Shown piece after piece: positions 19,344 to 27,396 of a stretch of 33,554 bases of DNA. A program made the position numbers and the translations under genes. This DNA is from Desulfotignum sp. (lineage in GTDB: Bacteria; Desulfobacterota; Desulfobacteria; Desulfobacterales; Desulfobacteraceae). The notes under the pieces were generated by a model. That model did no database searches. It was not told where the DNA came from and saw only the letters and a list, made by a program, of their open reading frames with translations. The number at the start of each line of letters is the position of its first letter. Position 1 is the stretch's first letter. The stretch is taken from NCBI GenBank assembly GCA_011389835.1, contig JAABTO010000013.1, forward strand, positions 1 through 33,554, in the 5' to 3' direction.

Positions 19344-20489
19344 ATGGACAGGACATCATTCACCATTCTGATCGTGGACGATGAAGAAGATATCAGAGAG
19401 GTGCTTGAAATCGCGCTCATGGACATGGGTCATCAGGTGCTGCTGGCCCCGGACGGAAAAAAAGCCCTGGAACTGTTTGATGCGCATCACCCATCCATTG
19501 TGATCACGGATATCAAAATGCCGGTCATGGGCGGCATCGACCTGCTCAAACAGGTGAAGCGAAGGTCTCCGGACACCCCGGTCATCATGATCACGGGACA
19601 CGGAGACATGGACCTCACCATTGCCAGCCTGAAATTCGGGGCCGCGGATTTCATCACCAAACCCGTGAACGTGGACATTCTGGAACTGGCTGTGAACAAG
19701 GCAGCCGATCACCTCATCGCCCAGCAGAAACTGGTGGAATACACCCAGAAACTGGAACTGCTGGTGCTGGAAAAATCCAAACTCTCCGATCACCTGTCCT
19801 CTTTGGGCCTGATGCTGGGCACGGTCTCCCATAACATCAAGGGCATGCTCACCAACCTGGACGGCGGGCTGTATGTGGCCCGGTCCGGTCTGAAAAAAAA
19901 GGATTTCGACGATATCTCCGAAGGGCTGGATCTGCTGTCCCAGGCCGTGGAAAAGATCAAGCAGATGATCATGGACATCCTGTTGTATTCCAAGGAACGG
20001 TCCATGAATATCCAGCCCGTGCCCCTGGATCAGTTTGTCGCAGATATTCGGGAAACCATGAAAATGAAACTGGCCAGCCACCCCATCGATTTCCAGGTGG
20101 CAACAGACAACGCCCCGGCCACCCTGAATCTGGACCCCGCCTCAATGATGTCGGCGCTGGTGAATATTCTGGACAATGCCGTGGACGCCTGTGTGGAAGA
20201 CAAAGATCAGGTCGATCACGTCATTTGTCTGACCATCGAAGAAAAAGACGATCAGCTGGTGATCAGTATCCAGGATGACGGCTGCGGTATGGACGTGGAA
20301 ACCAAGACCAAAATTTTTGATCTTTTCTTTTCTTCAAAGCAGGTCAAGGGCACGGGATTCGGCCTGTTCATCGCAAGAAACATTATCGCCCAGCATCAGG
20401 GCACCATCAACGTGGAATCGATCAAACGCCGGGGTACGACCTTCACGATTTTTCTGCCCCTGGATCCATTGTCGGACCAAGATGTGTGA
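19344..20489 (+). CDS. REC-histidine kinase
   Basis: REC: LIVDDEEDIREV, ITDIKMPVMGG, ITGHGDM, KPVN; kinase: GTVSHNIKGMLTNLDGG, NILDNAVDACVE, DDGCGMD, GTGFGLFIARNI. Confidence 0.88.
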   Translation: MDRTSFTILIVDDEEDIREVLEIALMDMGHQVLLAPDGKKALELFDAHHPSIVITDIKMPVMGGIDLLKQVKRRSPDTPVIMITGHGDMDLTIASLKFGAADFITKPVNVDILELAVNKAADHLIAQQKLVEYTQKLELLVLEKSKLSDHLSSLGLMLGTVSHNIKGMLTNLDGGLYVARSGLKKKDFDDISEGLDLLSQAVEKIKQMIMDILLYSKERSMNIQPVPLDQFVADIRETMKMKLASHPIDFQVATDNAPATLNLDPASMMSALVNILDNAVDACVEDKDQVDHVICLTIEEKDDQLVISIQDDGCGMDVETKTKIFDLFFSSKQVKGTGFGLFIARNIIAQHQGTINVESIKRRGTTFTIFLPLDPLSDQDV

Positions 20490-20538
20490 CCGGCGCTCAT
20501 TGGGTCGGGCAAGAGAAAATAAAGCCTGGTTGCTTTAT

Positions 20539-20581
20539 ATACCTTGTTATTTCGGAATAAATATCCTATATTGCAAGGTAT
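20539..20581. promoter_or_regulatory. Inverted repeat ATACCTTG-N27-CAAGGTAT overlapping the start codon of the DUF4143-type ATPase
   Basis: 8-bp perfect arms (20539-20546 / 20574-20581) plus inner GGA/TCC symmetry; right arm contains the presumptive RBS (AAGG) and the first two bases of the ATG. Confidence 0.5.
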
Positions 20582-21749
20582 GATTTCTCGATGGATGACA
20601 AATGAGATAAAAAGGAAAATTGGGCAGGCGCCTGCGGTAGCACTGCTTGGTGCCCGTCAGGTGGGAAAAACCACCCTTGCCAAAATCATCGCAAAAGGGA
20701 TGGATTCCATCTACCTCGATCTGGAAGCACCGGAAGATCTGTTCAAGCTGAGTGATCCAGCTAATTTTTTAAATGCCCATAATGATAAACTGGTGATTCT
20801 GGATGAGATACAGCGTGCTCCTGATCTGTTCCCCGTGTTACGGGGTCTTATTGATAAAAACAGGGAGCAGGGACGCAGATCCGGGCAATTCCTTTTTCTG
20901 GGTTCCGCATCCATGGATTTGATGCGTCAATCGTCTGAAAGCCTTGCGGGTCGGATAAGTTACCTGTACATGAGCGGGCTGAACATCATTGAAACCGGCA
21001 ATGAAAGCGACACAATACAGACACTCTGGGTGAGAGGCGGTTTTCCTGAGAGCTATCTGGCGGCAGATGACACCATCGCCATGGACTGGCTGGAGGATCT
21101 GATTCGCACCTATCTTGAAAGGGACCTTCCACAGCTGGGGTTTCGTGTGCCGGCTACCCGTATGCGTCGCCTGTGGACCATGCTGGCGCATTTGCAGGGG
21201 GAACCGGTGAATTATTCAAAGCTGGGGGCCAATCTTGAAATCGATGGCAAAACCGTGAACCATTATATCGATATACTTTCGGATCTGTTATTGGTGAGAC
21301 GTCTGGAACCATGGCATGCCAATGTCAAAAAACGGCTGATCAAAACGCCGCGGTTCTATGTTCGGGACAGCGGCATTTTACACCGGCTGCTTGGCATCAA
21401 CCAGTATGATGCCCTGCTCTCCAATCCGATCCTTGGCAAAAGCTGGGAAGGCTTTGTGATGGAAAATATCCATTCGGTATTGCCCCTTCGTGCTGAGACC
21501 TATTTTTACCGCACCGTTGCCGGAGCGGAAATTGACATGGTCATCCGGATGCCGTCTTCTGAAATCTGGGCCGTAGAAATAAAATATGGCAGCGCTCCCA
21601 AACTGGGGAAACATTACAGTAAAATCTGCGATGATGTGGGTGCCACCCGGAAATACGTTATCTACGGCGGCAATGACGAATTCCTCGTCAGCAGAGATAT
21701 CACCGTCATCTCTTTATCGAGGTTCATGAAAAAGCTTGGATCGTCTTGA
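20580..21749 (+). CDS. AAA-type ATP-binding protein with DUF4143 C-terminal domain
   Basis: ALLGARQVGKTTLAKIIAK Walker A, KLVILDEIQRAPDLFPVLRGLID Walker B, RTYLERDLPQLG, C-terminal nuclease-like EIDMVIRMPSSEIWAVEIKYG. Confidence 0.88.
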   Translation: MISRWMTNEIKRKIGQAPAVALLGARQVGKTTLAKIIAKGMDSIYLDLEAPEDLFKLSDPANFLNAHNDKLVILDEIQRAPDLFPVLRGLIDKNREQGRRSGQFLFLGSASMDLMRQSSESLAGRISYLYMSGLNIIETGNESDTIQTLWVRGGFPESYLAADDTIAMDWLEDLIRTYLERDLPQLGFRVPATRMRRLWTMLAHLQGEPVNYSKLGANLEIDGKTVNHYIDILSDLLLVRRLEPWHANVKKRLIKTPRFYVRDSGILHRLLGINQYDALLSNPILGKSWEGFVMENIHSVLPLRAETYFYRTVAGAEIDMVIRMPSSEIWAVEIKYGSAPKLGKHYSKICDDVGATRKYVIYGGNDEFLVSRDITVISLSRFMKKLGSS

Positions 21750-21756
21750 AAACGGC

Positions 21757-21957
21757 TCACATAGGAGTGCCGGACAAAAAACGCCTCTTCATTGTAACCC
21801 GTATTGGTAAATCAGCAAGTAATGCTCTCAGGGCTGTCTTCGGTGTCACTCGCCAGTCACCGGGGGAGGGAATGCGCCGCCATTGCTCCAGTTCCCAGTA
21901 CCGGTTCGCATAGTCATAGGGTGAATTGAGAATGGGCTCGTCAAAAGATGTTGTGGT
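21757..21957 (-). pseudogene. Fragment of a type III restriction/DEAD-DEAH helicase gene, N-terminal region
   Basis: - strand open frame without start codon: TTTSFDEPILNSPYDYANRYWELEQWRRIPSPGDWRVTPKTALRALLADLP..., resembling the RPILNSPYEYP.RHWEL and GWxVTPETARLL segments of these proteins; TGA at both ends. Confidence 0.5.
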
Positions 21958-22187
21958 TCAATCCGCGACTTTTTTGTACCAATCCAACGCAAAAACTGGT
22001 AAAGTTGATTTTTATTGAATGATGCGGCAAGTGATGGATGAGTTTTACAAAAGATATTCTCAGTCAGAATATCATGGAAAAGAAAGTTGTCTGATATGGG
22101 CATTAAAAGAGATCCTGCATGAGAGTAACTCCCACCTGTGAAGAACTGAAAAGGCAGCTTCAGGATATCACGGAAAATATGTTTTAA

Positions 22188-23075
22188 ATGGATATTATTG
22201 AAAAGATCGACAGACACGGCCTGCTCATGGACGGGGCCATGGGATCGGTTCTGATCCGCCATGGACTGGCGGGCAATGAAGCAGCGGAATCCTGGAATGT
22301 CAAACATCCGGAAATTATCCGGCAGGTTCATGCAGACTATTTTGATGCCGGAGCCGATGTGGTCACCGCAAATACTTACGGGGCATCGCAGCACAAGCTG
22401 AAAAAAATGGGGGTGGACAAGGATTTTGAACGCATCAACCGGGAAGGGGTGGGCCTGGCAAAGTCGGTGTGCGGGCCGGGACAGTATGTGGCCGCGGACA
22501 TGGGGGCCATCGGAGAGATGCTGGCACCGGCCGGGCCGGTTTCCTTTGAAGAGATGAAAGACGATTTTGCCTGCCAGGCCCGGATACTGGATGAAGAAGG
22601 CGTGGATCTGTTTCTGGTGGAAACCGTGTTTGATCTCAATGCCGGTCTGTGCACGGTTCAGGCCATTCAGTCCGTTTCAGACAAACCCGTGTTCTGTACT
22701 TTGACGTTCAAGGAAACCCCGAAAGGCTTTTTCACCATTTTCGGGGATTCACCGGAACACAGCATGAAAATCCTGGCGGATCAGGGGGTGACAGCGGTGG
22801 GTGCCAACTGTTCGTTGGGCAGTACGGACATGGTCCGGCTGGCGGCACAGATCCGGAAATGTATCGATATCCCGGTGATTATCCAGCCCAATGCCGGGAT
22901 GCCGCAGGCCACGGCCGACAATCAGGTGTTTTATCCGGAGTCCGATGACCTGTTTGTGGCCAACATGACAAAAATCCGGGAACTGGGGGTTGAAATCATC
23001 GGCGGGTGCTGCGGCACCACCCCGGTAACAATCAGACACATGCGTTCTGCCATTCATTCACCGCACAGAAGCTGA
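22188..23075 (+). CDS. Homocysteine S-methyltransferase family protein
   Basis: 295 aa; LLMDGAMGSVL, GADVVTANTYGAS, VGANCSLGS, IIGGCCGTTPVTIRHM (GGCCG zinc motif). Confidence 0.88.
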   Translation: MDIIEKIDRHGLLMDGAMGSVLIRHGLAGNEAAESWNVKHPEIIRQVHADYFDAGADVVTANTYGASQHKLKKMGVDKDFERINREGVGLAKSVCGPGQYVAADMGAIGEMLAPAGPVSFEEMKDDFACQARILDEEGVDLFLVETVFDLNAGLCTVQAIQSVSDKPVFCTLTFKETPKGFFTIFGDSPEHSMKILADQGVTAVGANCSLGSTDMVRLAAQIRKCIDIPVIIQPNAGMPQATADNQVFYPESDDLFVANMTKIRELGVEIIGGCCGTTPVTIRHMRSAIHSPHRS

Positions 23076-23083
23076 GGATTCCT

Positions 23084-24607
23084 ATGACCTATTCACCGAA
23101 ATTAAGTTCCGGTTTCACATTTGCCAAAAACCGGAGTGCGTTTGTTTCCCCCCAGTCGGGCATGTGTTCGTTCTGCACTCAAGATTGCAGCGGCACCTGC
23201 GAGATCGCCCAGGCCGCGGTCTTAGGCGCCCAGACCGTGTACCCGACCACCACCGGGAACAATCAGATCGCCTCGGAAAAAGATTACCCGGTTGATTTTT
23301 CCCATTTCAATATCAACGGTCGGGTGTTCGGGGCCCGGGGTGTTTCTGAAACCCCGGATCAGGCCACCATATTCAATGTAAACCTGGAGCGCAGTTACGG
23401 GGTTTTCAACACCGTGAACATGACCATGCCCGTAATATTGCCGGCGTTGATCAAGCTGAACTGGCAGGATTATTTTGCCGGTGCCGCCATGGCCGGGGTG
23501 ACCTGCGTGATCGGGGAGCATGCCCGAAACAACGAGCCGGATCTAACAATCGATCAGGGTCAAGTCACCGATTTTCCGCTGCTGGAAAAGACCCTGAACT
23601 GCTTTCGCAGATTTGACAGGGGGTTCGGGCAGATTGTCCTGCAATGCAATGTGGATGATGACCTGATGGGCGTGCCGAAAATCGCCATAAAAAAATACGG
23701 GGTCAAAGCCATAGAGATCAAATTCGGGCAAGGGGCCAAGGGCACCCAACCGGCCATTCGGGTGAAGGATCTTGAGACCGCGCTGGTCAAACAGCAGCAG
23801 GGAAATCTGGTGCATCCGGATCCCGTTGATCCATTGGTTCAACAAGCATATGAAGATGGGGTATGTCCCAATTTCTATACCTATGGCCGGCTGCCGTTGT
23901 GGACGGAAGAATCCCTGATGGACCATATCGACATGTTAAGGGATTTGGGGGCGCAAAATATCTATTTCAAGATGGCGGGATATGACCGGGCCGAGATTGA
24001 ACAGGTCATTCGAATCGCGTGTCAGGCAAACGTGGATATGATCACCTTTGACGGGGCCGGGGGCGGTTCCGGTTACAGTCCGTCAAAAATGATGAACGAA
24101 TGGTCGCTGCCCACCATCTGCCTGGAAGATGTGGTGGTGCGCATCTGTAACCGACTGAAGTCGGAAGACTGCCGTCTGCCGGCCATGGTGATGACCGGCG
24201 GGTTTGCCAGCGAGGATCAGGTCTTCAAAGGCCTGGCATACGGAGAAGGCCATGTGCTGGGGATCGGGCTGTGCCGGGCGTCCATGGCCGCAGCCATGAC
24301 CGCTGAAACCATCGGGAATCAGATAAAAAACGGGCAGGTGCCGGAGCGATTCAAACCCTATGGGTCCACCATCGAGGAAATCTTCTGTGATCTGCCGGAC
24401 CTGCGGGCCCTTTACGGGACAAAGGCGAATGGGTTTCCCACAGGGGCCATCGGGGTGTTCTCCTATCTCAACAAGATCGCGTTCGGATTGAGGCATTTTG
24501 CCGCGTTGAACCGGAAATTCACCATGGATCTTCTGGACAAAAGCGATCTGATTCCGCTCACATCCGAAGCAAAGGCGCTGATGGCAAACAAGTGGTTTGT
24601 CCCCTGA
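23084..24607 (+). CDS. FMN-binding glutamate synthase-family protein
   Basis: ATG at 23084; N-terminal CSFCTQDCSGTCEIAQAAVLG; ITFDGAGGGSGYSPSKMMNEWSLP; VMTGGFASEDQVFKGLAYGE. Confidence 0.82.
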   Translation: MTYSPKLSSGFTFAKNRSAFVSPQSGMCSFCTQDCSGTCEIAQAAVLGAQTVYPTTTGNNQIASEKDYPVDFSHFNINGRVFGARGVSETPDQATIFNVNLERSYGVFNTVNMTMPVILPALIKLNWQDYFAGAAMAGVTCVIGEHARNNEPDLTIDQGQVTDFPLLEKTLNCFRRFDRGFGQIVLQCNVDDDLMGVPKIAIKKYGVKAIEIKFGQGAKGTQPAIRVKDLETALVKQQQGNLVHPDPVDPLVQQAYEDGVCPNFYTYGRLPLWTEESLMDHIDMLRDLGAQNIYFKMAGYDRAEIEQVIRIACQANVDMITFDGAGGGSGYSPSKMMNEWSLPTICLEDVVVRICNRLKSEDCRLPAMVMTGGFASEDQVFKGLAYGEGHVLGIGLCRASMAAAMTAETIGNQIKNGQVPERFKPYGSTIEEIFCDLPDLRALYGTKANGFPTGAIGVFSYLNKIAFGLRHFAALNRKFTMDLLDKSDLIPLTSEAKALMANKWFVP

Positions 24608-24627
24608 CCGTCCAGCGGCGGCGGATC

Positions 24628-24732
24628 CTAACCTTTTTGTCTTTTTTTCTCTTTTTTCTCATTTCGTTTTTCTTTCAAGGTTTTTTCCGCCTTTTTTTTA
24701 ACGGTTTTTTGAGTGTCCCGTGCTTTGCCCAT
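24628..24732 (-). CDS. Lysine-rich microprotein (34 aa)
   Basis: MGKARDTQKTVKKKAEKTLKEKRNEKKEKKRQKG; ATG (cat at 24730-24732) preceded by a GGGGGG-type RBS; inside a longer track ORF 24628-24822. Confidence 0.5.
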   Translation of the reverse strand: MGKARDTQKTVKKKAEKTLKEKRNEKKEKKRQKG

Positions 24733-24898
24733 GATGTGCCCCCCTTTATGGCGTGTTGCAGTGTTGAATATAAATGGATTGTATCTTTGTTGCATCAAGA
24801 GTGCAAGCGATGATTGCACCATCTTTGTGCCACGGCATCAATGATTTGGCCGTCATATGGGTTGAGAAATTTCGCGGCTTCTGGTACATCACTGGGTC

Positions 24899-26395
24899 AT
24901 GAAACATGCCGTGCTCATCAACAACGCACACATCGAAAACTTCAGTGTCAGGCATCTGGGGGCGTATCTGACATCCCGGGGATTCCGGGTGTCCATCATT
25001 CATTATGAAAGCCGCAAGGAGTCGGTGTTTGAGCCGATGCCGGCACAGGCCCTGAAGATTCTGGCCAGATACTGCAAAGACTGCGATATAGTGGGTATTA
25101 CGGTTCTGACCACCCATCTGGTGCCCCGGTGCCGTCAGATCACAAGGTATCTGAAAGACCGGATCACGGCCCCGGTGATCTGGGGCGGCCCGCCCGTGAT
25201 TGCCGATCCAATGCAGTTTTTGAATTATGCCGACCTGGTGTGTGCCGGAGAAGGGGAAACCGTGATGGAACAGCTGCTGGAAGGGGTGCCGGTCGATCAG
25301 ATCCCTGGTCTGGGATTTGCGGCGTCTGACGGCGGTGCCGTGGTCAATGACCTGCCGCCCATGCTGGATGTCAATGATCTGCCCATCCCCCGGGTGGACC
25401 TGGAAAACGGGTATGTGCTGACCGAATCCGGCCTGGTGCCCATGAAAGGCAAGGTGCCGTCCACTTTGTCTACCTACAGCGTGCTTCTGGTCCGGGGATG
25501 TCCCTACAGATGTGCCTACTGCCTGAACAGCCGGCTGAGGCAGGTGTTTGAACGCAAAGGTCCGTATGTGCGCAAAATCGATGTGGACCGGGTCATCGAG
25601 GAACTGGTGTGGGCAAAAGATAATATTCCTCAATTGAGGCGGATCATTATCGATGATGATGATTTTTTCCTCAATTCCGAAGGCCGGATGACCCGGTTTC
25701 TGGACCGGTACATGAAAGAGATTCGCCTGCCCGTGTTTTATATCCAGGTCAATACCCGGCAGATCACCGAAGCCAAGCTGGATATTCTGGTGAACAGCGG
25801 CCTGGACCTGCGGTATCTGAAAATCGGGCTTCAGTCCGGCAGCCAACGGATCAGCAAAGAGATCTTCCATCGCCCCCTGAACCGGGAAACCTACCTGAAA
25901 AAGCTGGAAATGGTGATGCAAAGAGGCATCCGGGTGATGATCGACGTGATTTCGGACAACCCCTATGATACTGTGGCGGATAAACATGCGGTGCTGCGGT
26001 TCTATCTGGAAATTTTGAAGCGGATTCCAGACCCGCCCATCGAGCGGCCCGTGAAAATCTACGACCATAAGCTGATGTATTATCCAGGCACCCCTCTGTA
26101 TGAACGGGTGCTGAAGGACGGGCATATCAGGGACGATTACGTGGATCAGGTCCTGCTGAAGCGCAGTACCCTGCGCCTGCACCAAGAAGACCGGGACCAT
26201 GATGCCCTGATGGTGTCGTGGTTCAATACTGCGGCCAATCGAAAACTGTTTCACCGCACGGCTCACATGCTGCTCCGGATACTGGCGGTGCCGCCGGTGT
26301 TCAGGGCTGCGGTCCGGTACCGCCTGGCCAAAGTCCTGAACCGGGTGTCCCAGATTCCGGCAGTGGCGGGTGTGCTGGAAAAAAACAGAGCATAG
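24899..26395 (+). CDS. B12-binding radical SAM protein
   Basis: 498 aa; N-terminal cobalamin-binding-like domain (VIWGGPPVIADP, VCAGEGE), radical SAM CPYRCAYC, later ...KIGLQSGSQRI. Confidence 0.88.
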   Translation: MKHAVLINNAHIENFSVRHLGAYLTSRGFRVSIIHYESRKESVFEPMPAQALKILARYCKDCDIVGITVLTTHLVPRCRQITRYLKDRITAPVIWGGPPVIADPMQFLNYADLVCAGEGETVMEQLLEGVPVDQIPGLGFAASDGGAVVNDLPPMLDVNDLPIPRVDLENGYVLTESGLVPMKGKVPSTLSTYSVLLVRGCPYRCAYCLNSRLRQVFERKGPYVRKIDVDRVIEELVWAKDNIPQLRRIIIDDDDFFLNSEGRMTRFLDRYMKEIRLPVFYIQVNTRQITEAKLDILVNSGLDLRYLKIGLQSGSQRISKEIFHRPLNRETYLKKLEMVMQRGIRVMIDVISDNPYDTVADKHAVLRFYLEILKRIPDPPIERPVKIYDHKLMYYPGTPLYERVLKDGHIRDDYVDQVLLKRSTLRLHQEDRDHDALMVSWFNTAANRKLFHRTAHMLLRILAVPPVFRAAVRYRLAKVLNRVSQIPAVAGVLEKNRA

Positions 26396-26463
26396 GGTCG
26401 CATGGATCTGTATAGATCACAGGCCAAGATAGATAACGGATCAAAGTTTGAGGAGAACATGCC

Positions 26464-27252
26464 ATGACAGACAGCAATTCTCACGATTACAAAGCCCTGG
26501 ATCACCCCGGAATTCTGGCGTATATTTTTCATCCCAGAGCGTCGATGCGGCCGGCAGGCCCCAATGACATTCTGATTCCGGTGGTGGACGATGTTCACAT
26601 CGGGGCATGCTTTCATGTGGCCGGCAAAAAGGCCCCCATTATTTTATTTTTCCACGGCAACGGGGAGATCGTGTCTGATTATGATGATCTGGGACCCTTG
26701 TACACCCGCATGGGCATCAATTTTTTTGTGGTGGATTACCGGGGATACGGCTGGTCCACCGGGTCTCCCACAGTATCTGACATGATGGCGGACGGGCATC
26801 GGATCCTGGATTTTGTGACGCAGTGGTGCCGGGATCAGGGATTTTCCGGCCGTCTGACGGTCATGGGCCGGTCTTTGGGCAGTGCATCCGCCATCGAGCT
26901 GGCAGTGACCCGGTCGTCCGGGGTGGAGAACCTGATCGTGGAAAGCGGTTTTGCCAGTACCGAGAGCCTGCTCCGGGTGCTGGGGATCGATCCGGCGGCC
27001 CGGGGCATCCACATGGCACCGGAACTGGACAACCGGGAAAAGATCCGTCAGTGGACCGGGCCGGCGTTGATCATCCATGGGGAACAGGATCAGTTGATTC
27101 CTTTTTCCCATGGCCAGGCCCTGTTTTCCGCCTGCCCGTCATCTGAAAAAAAACTGATACCAATTGCCGGTGCCGGTCACAACGATATTTTTCTGCGCGG
27201 TCTGGAACCGTATCTGTCCGCTGTGAAGGCCCTGATCCTGCCGGAAGCCTGA
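26464..27252 (+). CDS. Alpha/beta hydrolase
   Basis: 262 aa; LFFHGNGEIVSDYDDLG, VMGRSLGSASAIELA (GxSxG), IIHGEQDQLIPF, GAGHNDI. Confidence 0.88.
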   Translation: MTDSNSHDYKALDHPGILAYIFHPRASMRPAGPNDILIPVVDDVHIGACFHVAGKKAPIILFFHGNGEIVSDYDDLGPLYTRMGINFFVVDYRGYGWSTGSPTVSDMMADGHRILDFVTQWCRDQGFSGRLTVMGRSLGSASAIELAVTRSSGVENLIVESGFASTESLLRVLGIDPAARGIHMAPELDNREKIRQWTGPALIIHGEQDQLIPFSHGQALFSACPSSEKKLIPIAGAGHNDIFLRGLEPYLSAVKALILPEA

Positions 27253-27297
27253 AATGGGGGCCGGGACCAAAAAATAGATTCAAATTCAGGGATATGG

Positions 27298-27327
27298 TTG
27301 ACATTTTGGCCTGCAGATGGTTATACA
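27298..27327 (+). promoter_or_regulatory. Sigma70-like promoter upstream of the rnfB-like fusion gene (TTGACA-18-TATACA)
   Basis: Perfect -35 TTGACA at 27298-27303; weaker -10 TATACA at 27322-27327; ATG at 27397. Confidence 0.4.
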
Positions 27328-27396
27328 GTACAGGATTATTCCGGCGCAACCGGACCGGTATCGGAAAACAACACAAAAAACCATAGAGGATACGGC

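Noticed and set aside
21945-21985. tRNA-like GGTTCAATCC segment
   Set aside because: The flanking bases do not form a T-stem and no cloverleaf or acceptor stem could be built.
24746-26266. 506-aa - strand ORF opposite the radical SAM gene
   Set aside because: Shadow ORF; the + strand gene has clear cobalamin/radical SAM motifs and the antisense translation has none.
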